Shown in pieces: positions 1-6,100 of a DNA stretch of 10,376 nucleotides; position 1 is the stretch's first letter; each line of letters starts with the position of its first letter. Origin of the DNA: Thoreauomyces humboldtii (taxonomy: Eukaryota; Chytridiomycota; Chytridiomycetes; Spizellomycetales; Powellomycetaceae). The notes under the pieces are model-generated. The model was not told the origin of the DNA. It saw nothing but the letters and a program-made list of their open reading frames with translations, and searched no databases. The stretch spans positions 1 through 10,376 of the forward strand of contig JADGJA010000810.1 of assembly GCA_027596035.1 (NCBI GenBank), given 5' to 3'. Made by a program: the position numbers and the translations under genes.

Positions 1-70
1 CACCACCACCTCCCACCTCATCCACTCCCACCTCATCCACTCCCACTCCCACTCCCACTCCCTCTCCCAC
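1..70. repeat. Pyrimidine-rich tandem repeat at the window edge
   Basis: The unit TCCCACCTCATCCAC occurs twice in perfect tandem (11-25 and 26-40), followed by three TCCCAC hexamers (41-58) and degenerate copies. One strand is almost free of G. It lies beyond the 3' end of the acyltransferase gene and has no coding potential that I trust. It may be a reason the assembled sequence stops here. Confidence 0.9.
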
Positions 71-176
71 TGCCGAACGATGATGTGGACACGATGGATG
101 ACGATAATGCATGATTACGGGGAAAATGTTTCTTTTCTAAGATTAAAAGAGTGATAAGGGATAAAGAGTATAGTGC

Positions 177-204
177 GGGTGGGTGTGTGCGTGTGTGTGT
201 GTGA
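177..204. repeat. GT microsatellite
   Basis: An imperfect (GT)n run with an uninterrupted stretch at about 191-203. It sits about 85 bases past the stop codon of the minus-strand acyltransferase gene. No AATAAA-type signal for that gene is obvious between the stop codon and this repeat. Confidence 0.85.
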
Positions 205-286
205 ATGTGCGAGTTGAGGTGTGCAAGGTATGCTATGAGGAGGAAAGAGTCCTCTTCGTTTTGCGATCGTCAATTCTCCCCGTTTT

Positions 287-1933
287 TCACTGCTCCACGG
301 TGGCCGGACCCTCGCATCCGCTCACGTCTCGGAGAGCCTCGAGCTCCCTGACAAAGAACTGGGCCAGCCTCTCGGGCTGCAGGACCCTCGCGCCGTCGAC
401 CACAAAGTTGCTGCACACGGCGTCCCGGTAGCTCACGATCGACATCTGCATCACCACGTTGCTCACGCACGGCATGATCGTGTCCACGGCCACGCCGCAC
501 AGGTACATCTGCTTCTCGAACCCGGCCACGTTGGTCACGATCACAGAGTGGTTGGCGAACACGTCGTGCGTCGTGTGGGCCGCCACCTCGAACCCGAGCA
601 GTCGGAACGCGAGCTCCTGGAGCGCCACCGACACGATCGGCTCCGGCGACGACTTGATCTTGTCCATCTGACGCTTGACCTCCGCCAGGCGAGCCAGGGG
701 CGTGTCCTGGCCCACGGGAAGCTGCGCGCTGACCATCGTCCATCGGTTGTGCAGGTCCTCGAGGGGTCGAGGGAACGAGTACGGCATCATGGCCCGGATC
801 TTGAGCGACTTGGGTCGGTCCAGGAGGGCCGCGTCGGAACGGTACAGGAGGTACTGACGGAGGGCACCGCCGAGACACGCGAGGAGGACGTCGTTGACCG
901 AACATCCCCGGGCGTTCTTGATGGCCTTGACGAGTGCGAGTGACAGAGGGGGCAGAGGAATGAGGATGCGGTTCTTGGACGCGAACCCCGACGGAGGCGT
1001 CTTGATGACCGTGTCCGTATCGCCGCCGTAGACGGGCAAGGACAGCACCTTGACGATGGCGCGTCCGGTGTGCGCAAAGAAGACGGCGCGCTGCTTGAGC
1101 CTCTCCATGAACGTCTTCTGCTTTCCGCCCCCAGCGGCCATCATCTTCTTGAACTTCTTCTCGTCGACCGTCAGCGGGACGCCGTTCTCGTCGCAGACGA
1201 GGTCCGACAGGATCATGAGCTGCGACACGCCGTCGCCGATCACGTGGTGGATCTCAAAGACGACGGCGTGGCGCTTGGGGTTTCCCAGATTGCGGATCAT
1301 GTGGCAGAACCAAAGGGGCTGCTTCATGTCCCACTCACGTCCAAACAGGCTCTGCACGTAGTCTGTGATGCCAGCATCGGATTGCACCTCGACCTGCTTG
1401 ATGTGAGATTCCACGGAAATGTTGGCGTATGGTTGCCACGACATGCTTCCGTCGGTGGACTCGATGGGTATCGCACTGAAACGGTGGTACTTTGGGAGAA
1501 TGCGATCAGAGATGAGGCGCGAGATGTCCCGGAAGGATGGCAAAGTGGCCAGGTACAGGACAGTCTGGACGGTGGTAGGGGAGATCTTGGACTTTGTCGG
1601 AAACGCGCCGGAAGGGTGGGCAAGGATCTGAGAGAAGATGGACATCTTGCGCTCCCGCTTGGGATGCCTCTGTTCGTGGGGCTTCTCCACAGTCACGGCC
1701 TTGTAGGCAAGGTGACCGCCTCCATTCACACAGGAGGGCGAGTAGCATCGACCCGCCTTGCAGTCGAATGCATAGCACCTTGTCAAAGCTCCTTTGGTCA
1801 CTTGCGCCGATGCGTGCGGAGGCGCGAGCTCGATGTCCTCCGCATCGACGGAAGGGATGGAGGGCTGAGGCGAGCGGGGTGGACGCGGGAACCGGTACTG
1901 ATTCTTCAGCGAAAAGTTGAGCGTCTCCTTTGA
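287..1933 (-). CDS. WS/DGAT-family O-acyltransferase (5' end unresolved)
   Basis: The family makes wax esters or triacylglycerol by moving an acyl group from acyl-CoA to a fatty alcohol or diacylglycerol. Seen: the condensation-type motif HHVIGDG (first His is residue 133 counted from the ATG at 1645), NDVLLACLGGALRQYL, and the C-terminal half typical of the WSD/DUF1298 part: VTNVAG, a YLCGV segment, SYRDAV, then VDGARVLQPERLAQFF just before the TGA at 287-289. From ATG 1645 the product is 452 residues, close to the family's usual length, with no intron visible inside the enzyme domain. The frame stays open upstream to 1942 without another ATG, and this part encodes a Cys-x4-Cys-x4-Cys-x4-Cys cluster (codons near 1730-1780). 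A good acceptor (TTTCTGCAG, ending at 1934) precedes codon TCA at 1933, so the real N-terminus is probably on an upstream exon. Divergent from the redox gene at 3167. Family call is firm; substrate and start are not. Confidence 0.88.
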   Translation of the reverse strand, partial: SKETLNFSLKNQYRFPRPPRSPQPSIPSVDAEDIELAPPHASAQVTKGALTRCYAFDCKAGRCYSPSCVNGGGHLAYKAVTVEKPHEQRHPKRERKMSIFSQILAHPSGAFPTKSKISPTTVQTVLYLATLPSFRDISRLISDRILPKYHRFSAIPIESTDGSMSWQPYANISVESHIKQVEVQSDAGITDYVQSLFGREWDMKQPLWFCHMIRNLGNPKRHAVVFEIHHVIGDGVSQLMILSDLVCDENGVPLTVDEKKFKKMMAAGGGKQKTFMERLKQRAVFFAHTGRAIVKVLSLPVYGGDTDTVIKTPPSGFASKNRILIPLPPLSLALVKAIKNARGCSVNDVLLACLGGALRQYLLYRSDAALLDRPKSLKIRAMMPYSFPRPLEDLHNRWTMVSAQLPVGQDTPLARLAEVKRQMDKIKSSPEPIVSVALQELAFRLLGFEVAAHTTHDVFANHSVIVTNVAGFEKQMYLCGVAVDTIMPCVSNVVMQMSIVSYRDAVCSNFVVDGARVLQPERLAQFFVRELEALRDVSGCEGPATVEQ

Positions 1934-2007
1934 CTGCAGAAACTACCACCGTGAGTTTTTCTGTGTAGGGCCGAGTCAACGACGGCTTGGCCATAAGCAC
2001 CACATAC

Positions 2008-2110
2008 AGTTCTCCGTGCGATCCCGCGCGGTGCTCCCGGGTGAGTTGCGAGCTTTGCCTTCAAGCGCGCATACGCGGCTGAAGTGAATGCGACGAGAAG
2101 GGCAATGGCG
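2008..2110 (-). other. Candidate upstream exon of the acyltransferase gene
   Basis: Bounded by a GTATGT donor (intron 1934-2007, 74 nt) and a pyrimidine-rich acceptor CCCTCCCAG (intron 2111-2170, 60 nt, donor GTGAGG), so both neighbouring introns have the size normal in this window. In the matching phase it encodes a hydrophobic stretch (AIALLVAFTSAAYA) followed by a basic segment, which then joins the long open frame at 1933. A competing model reads through 1934-2007 in another frame, which is also open and protein-like (ELYVVLMAKPS...KLTVVVSAVKG), and reaches the acyltransferase frame through a 61-nt intron with a weak GTACCG donor at about 1838-1898. I cannot decide between them. No convincing start codon was found further upstream. 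Confidence 0.3.
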
Positions 2111-2446
2111 CTGGGAGGGGGTTGACAGGATAGAGGTAAGCGGGGTAACCATCATAACAGGGCGCCTCACAGCGGGAAGCGGGGAACCGTACCACACGAG
2201 GCGTAACTCTGGCGAGTCTGGGAGAAGGAACATTGCTGGACACTGCTGATGATCGAGATCCTTCTGCTGTTCACTGTGCACTGTGCTGTATTGGGAATAT
2301 GGTGCTTGGGAGGACGAGGAGTGGAGTGGAATGACCGAGCCCAACCTGTACTGTATTTCTCAGTCCTAGTCCTTTCTGACGAAGGAAAACGCGGGTGCGG
2401 CAACGGCGATACACATGGATGTGTGTACAACCACAAAGCACAGCGC

Positions 2447-2487
2447 AAAAAAAAAAGAGGAAAGAAAGGAGGAAAGAAAGGAGGAAA
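2447..2487 (+). repeat. Polypurine tract with 12-bp tandem repeat
   Basis: Forty-one consecutive purines on the plus strand: an A10 run, then GGAAAGAAAGGA in perfect tandem (2459-2470 and 2471-2482), then a partial third copy. G/A-rich sequence continues with interruptions to about 2525. Long mirror-like purine runs in promoters can form triplexes or exclude nucleosomes; any role here is inference. Confidence 0.8.
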
Positions 2488-3013
2488 CGGGGAGACGAGG
2501 ACGCAGGCGCAGGGCAGGGAAGGGGTGGCTGTGCACTCTTTCCAAGTTCCTCGCACTGTACTCGCGGGTTTCAAGCCGTCGGAGGAGTGGAGTGGAGCGG
2601 GTTCGATGAGTTTGTATGTTGCTCATACAAGAAGTTACGCGCCGTTTGCGCAGTCGCCGCGCGTGCACAGCGTACGGGTTTTGGACCACGTATACTGTAT
2701 ACCCGAACGTCAAGAGTGCAAGTCAAGCAGAGAGTATCAAGTGTGACCGCTCACATATGTCATTGGGACGCTATCAGGGGCGTTTGCGCTGCTGCATGCA
2801 CGCTCCATTCTCGATGGGTTCAGATTCGGCCGGTGAAGATAATTGAACCATGGTTCTTGGACCATTTTTTTGAACTTCGCGATGCTTACTGTAACAGAGC
2901 CTCCATTTTCCGTTCTCTCCGAGCGCGGAGCGATCCCCATGCCTCTGCAGCTGGCTTGGGTAACCTTAGATAGGTACGTAGGAATAACGCGCCAGCTGGC
3001 TACCTATAGGCTA

Positions 3014-3091
3014 AAAGGGGGGAAACAATGAGCGCGGATGGCTAATAGCTGACTAACCTCGGGAACTCCGCGCCCATTGTTTCCCCCATTT
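3014..3091. repeat. Inverted repeat, 25-bp arms, 28-nt loop
   Basis: Left arm 3014-3038 and right arm 3067-3091 are reverse complements at 23 of 25 positions; the core GGGGGAAACAATG is identical. The loop (3039-3066) contains TAATAGCTGACTAAC. It ends 75 bases before the start codon of the redox gene, so it is either a promoter element (cruciform or bipartite binding site), a hairpin in the 5' leader, or the remnant of a small inverted-repeat transposon. No flanking target-site duplication is obvious. Confidence 0.8.
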
Positions 3092-3166
3092 GGATCGCCG
3101 GGGGTTGAGCTCTTACAACCAACTACCTTCAGACCTTGCAAGGCAGGACCTTTTCGCTCAATCAAG

Positions 3167-6100
3167 ATGTTTCAACGCTACATGACACTGGCATTGGCGC
3201 TAGCCCCGCTTGGAGGAGCAACCCCCCGTCAGCGGCAGCATCTGTCGAACGGTGTGCCTGTTCAAGGGTGTGCATGGAGCCTGAGCAGCAATCTTACCAG
3301 TCAATCGAGCACCGCCCTCGGCAAGCGCGACACGGTCCCAGAGGGCTATGCTACGTTCGATGGAACAGGGAACAACCTTGTCAACCCGACCTACGGCGTA
3401 ACCGGAGCCCTGTACATTCGTCACCATCCGCCAGGTATCTATGAGAACTGTACCTTTGGAGGTGGTAGCTACCATGTGGGCGTATGATCAAACACGCTCG
3501 CCAGACTATGGAAACAATGTGACTGCGATGCGAACCGACCGTCCCAATGCAAGGTCGATTAGTCGGGCCGCCCTATCAGAGCGTCCGAATCCATATAACG
3601 ATGTCGGGGCGTCGGAAATGCTGCCCATGTGCGTTTACCGTGATTCTAGGTGCATGCGATGCACGCAATCTGATGCCTTCATGTTTAGGTGGGGTCTCTT
3701 GCTGCACACCGAATGCAGCGGACCCGATAAAACCGGAGATCCGATCCCGATTCCTGTCCCCCTGGGCGATGCGATTTTCGATCCGGGAAGCAACAACCTT
3801 GTGTCTCAGCAGATCCCCATGAGCCGCACAACATCATCCGGGTATAGTGTCGCCAACGACAAGAACGGTCATCCTCAGCAGCAAAGGGACATGCCGAACA
3901 ACTTTACGCCATTCATCGATGCATCTGGCCTGTATGGCCAGACTCTGACGCAGGCCAATCAGATGCGAGGCTCGGCGCCAAATGGACTACTGGCTTCCGT
4001 AAACTACACGGTGTTGGGAGAAGCCCCTCCCATCGACCCCGGGACCGGGCTCCTGAGTTTCACCATCGGGGTGATTAACCTCGTACCTGTGAGTGTTTTT
4101 CTAGCGGTGTTTCTTCTGAATAGCGGCTGACGAAACGCTTTAGCATCTTACTGTCCATTATATACTTCTCTTCCGCGAGCACAACAGAAAGGCTCGCCAG
4201 ATATACGCAGTGAATCCGACTTGGTCGTCAGACAAGATATTTTATGAAGCAAGACGTTGGGTGATCGCTATAATGCAGCGAGTGACCATGAGCTACGTGA
4301 GTGAACGCATCTCGAAAGTCTCCCTTTCCTTGTCCTTACTTCGGTTATTGTTATTGGACAGTACTACCCGATCTTGACGGGAGTGCAAGCACCTGACTAC
4401 CCGGGATATGACCCCGGTGTTGACCCCGCCATTGACCTTGCCTTCATGAACGTTGCCATGCGGTATGGGCATTCTTCTCTAAACTCGATGGTCTGGAGAC
4501 TTACCGAGGAGGGCCATCCAATCCCAGAGGGTCACCAGGTGGGGCATCATGCGCATCACCAAGGGAAGCAGGAGTTCATGTCATTGATGGTCTCGCTCGC
4601 AGATGCTGGAAGAGGTGTTCGAAGCAGACAACTTGGCGGGCCTGCTTGCTGTTGGCCTTGAACCATATATTCTCGGGTTCGCATCTCAGCCAGAGCAGGC
4701 CGTTGACGGGAGATACTCGCCTGTCGTTCAGAACTCGATGCCGATGGCCACCTTCCCAGACCGGTTCGATCTGGTGGCGATCAACATACAGCGAGGAAGG
4801 GACATGGGAATCTGCGATTACAACTGCCTTAGGCGACATTACAACCTCACCGAGAAGACATCCTGGTCCGACATAACGAACGACACCACCGTGGCTGCCA
4901 AGCTAGCCTTGCTGTACCCAGCAATGGATAACATTGATCCTTATGTTGGTGCCGTTGTGGAGTCAGAGCGGAATGGCAGCGCTGTGCTCGGACCCTTGTC
5001 TAGTGCTATTGTTATGGAAAACTTTGCGCGGATTCGGGCAGGAGATCGCTTTTGGTTAGTTGCGCATTATCCCACTCTTTATCCCATCTTATTCTGATTT
5101 CATTCAATAGGTACGAGGCACCGGGTGTCTTCACGACCGATGAGCTTGCCGAAATCAAGTCGTGGGCAAAAATGGGAAACATCGTTCTCGCCAACACCAA
5201 CATCACGAGTTTCCCAGACAACCCGTTCATTGTTGCTGTGAAGGATTCAGTTCTGGGCCCCGCTGTTGACAAGGCCACGGCTGACCTTTCCGTCACTGTG
5301 CTCGGCGGCATGACCAAACTTTCGTGGTCAATGGGAACGAATTCGATTACTTTTACGGTCGAAAGCAATGCTCAAGGATGGTTTGGATTTGGATTCGGAG
5401 ACAACATGCTCCCCGCCGACATCTACTTGTTTTACAAGTCCGGGGACGACTGGGTTGGTCAGGATTCGTATAGTTCCAACCTACAGATTCCAAAAGCGGA
5501 TACGGCACTCGGTGGAAGCAGCGACATGCAAGGATTCAAGCGTGTTACCGGATCAGCGTTCCTTAATGCTTTCACGTTTTCTCGTGCGCTCAGCACGGGA
5601 GACCCGCTTGACGTCGACATCGTTGATACAGATATGTCGATGATCTTTGCGTACGGAAACGGCGCACTTCAATATCATGGACCGAGTGACCGAGGACATG
5701 CTTCCATCAACTTTTACACAGGGAAGTCCAGCATCCTTGCGGAAGGTTACAATTTGTATAATCTCAACGTGTTTCATGGCGTCACTATGTTCGCGGGTTT
5801 CGCCTATGTGTACCCAGTGGGAATCTGTAAGTAAAGGCGTCGACGCTGTGATGCTGACGGACACAAAGATCCTGACAACAAGATTTTCAGACATCGCCCG
5901 CTATTGGAAGAACGGTGGGACATGGGTGGTTTACCATCAAGCGCTTATGTCCTTGGTGACGTCGGAGGTTATCATGGCGGCGCTTCTCGCGCTGATTGGC
6001 GGATTTGGCGATTCTGATCGTCCGCACCCGAAAATCGGCCTGTTTACCACTGTGCTCGTCATCACGGTCACCTGGTTCGGAAAGGCCGCAAGCAACTGGA

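Larger units (their letters stand above)
2171..3166. promoter_or_regulatory. Intergenic region between divergent genes
   Basis: About 1 kb with no gene I can support, though it may hold further 5' exons of the minus-strand gene near 2171-2300. It must contain the promoters of both divergent genes. Visible structure: a purine tract (2447-2487), the near-palindrome GTATAC-T-GTATAC (2690-2702), the perfect 12-bp palindrome GAACCATGGTTC (2845-2856), a CAGCTGGCT element repeated at 2948-2956 and 2993-3001, and the inverted repeat at 3014-3091. The last 75 bases before the ATG at 3167 are the probable 5' leader. No clear TATA box. Confidence 0.6.

Noticed and set aside
270..905. Minus-strand Arg/Gly/Pro-rich open frame
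   Set aside because: Shadow of the acyltransferase frame in GC-rich sequence; composition typical of an out-of-frame reading.
1070..1933. Plus-strand open frame of 287 codons
   Set aside because: It is antisense to the acyltransferase, whose frame carries clear family motifs. Its own translation shows no recognisable domain and begins with a non-ATG or weak start.
2845..2856. GAACCATGGTTC palindrome as a separate finding
   Set aside because: A 12-bp palindrome can arise by chance in 10 kb and nothing else supports a site; listed only within the intergenic entry.
2249..2973. Several plus-strand open frames across the purine tract
   Set aside because: They translate repeats and low-complexity sequence, overlap each other in different frames and show no domain or splice support.
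3441..4130. Reading 3441-4130 as one uninterrupted exon
   Set aside because: It is open only because intron 2 is 60 nt and stopless. Splicing 3629-3688 and 4089-4143 restores the peroxidase order (SEML-WG and LTVHYILLFREHNR).
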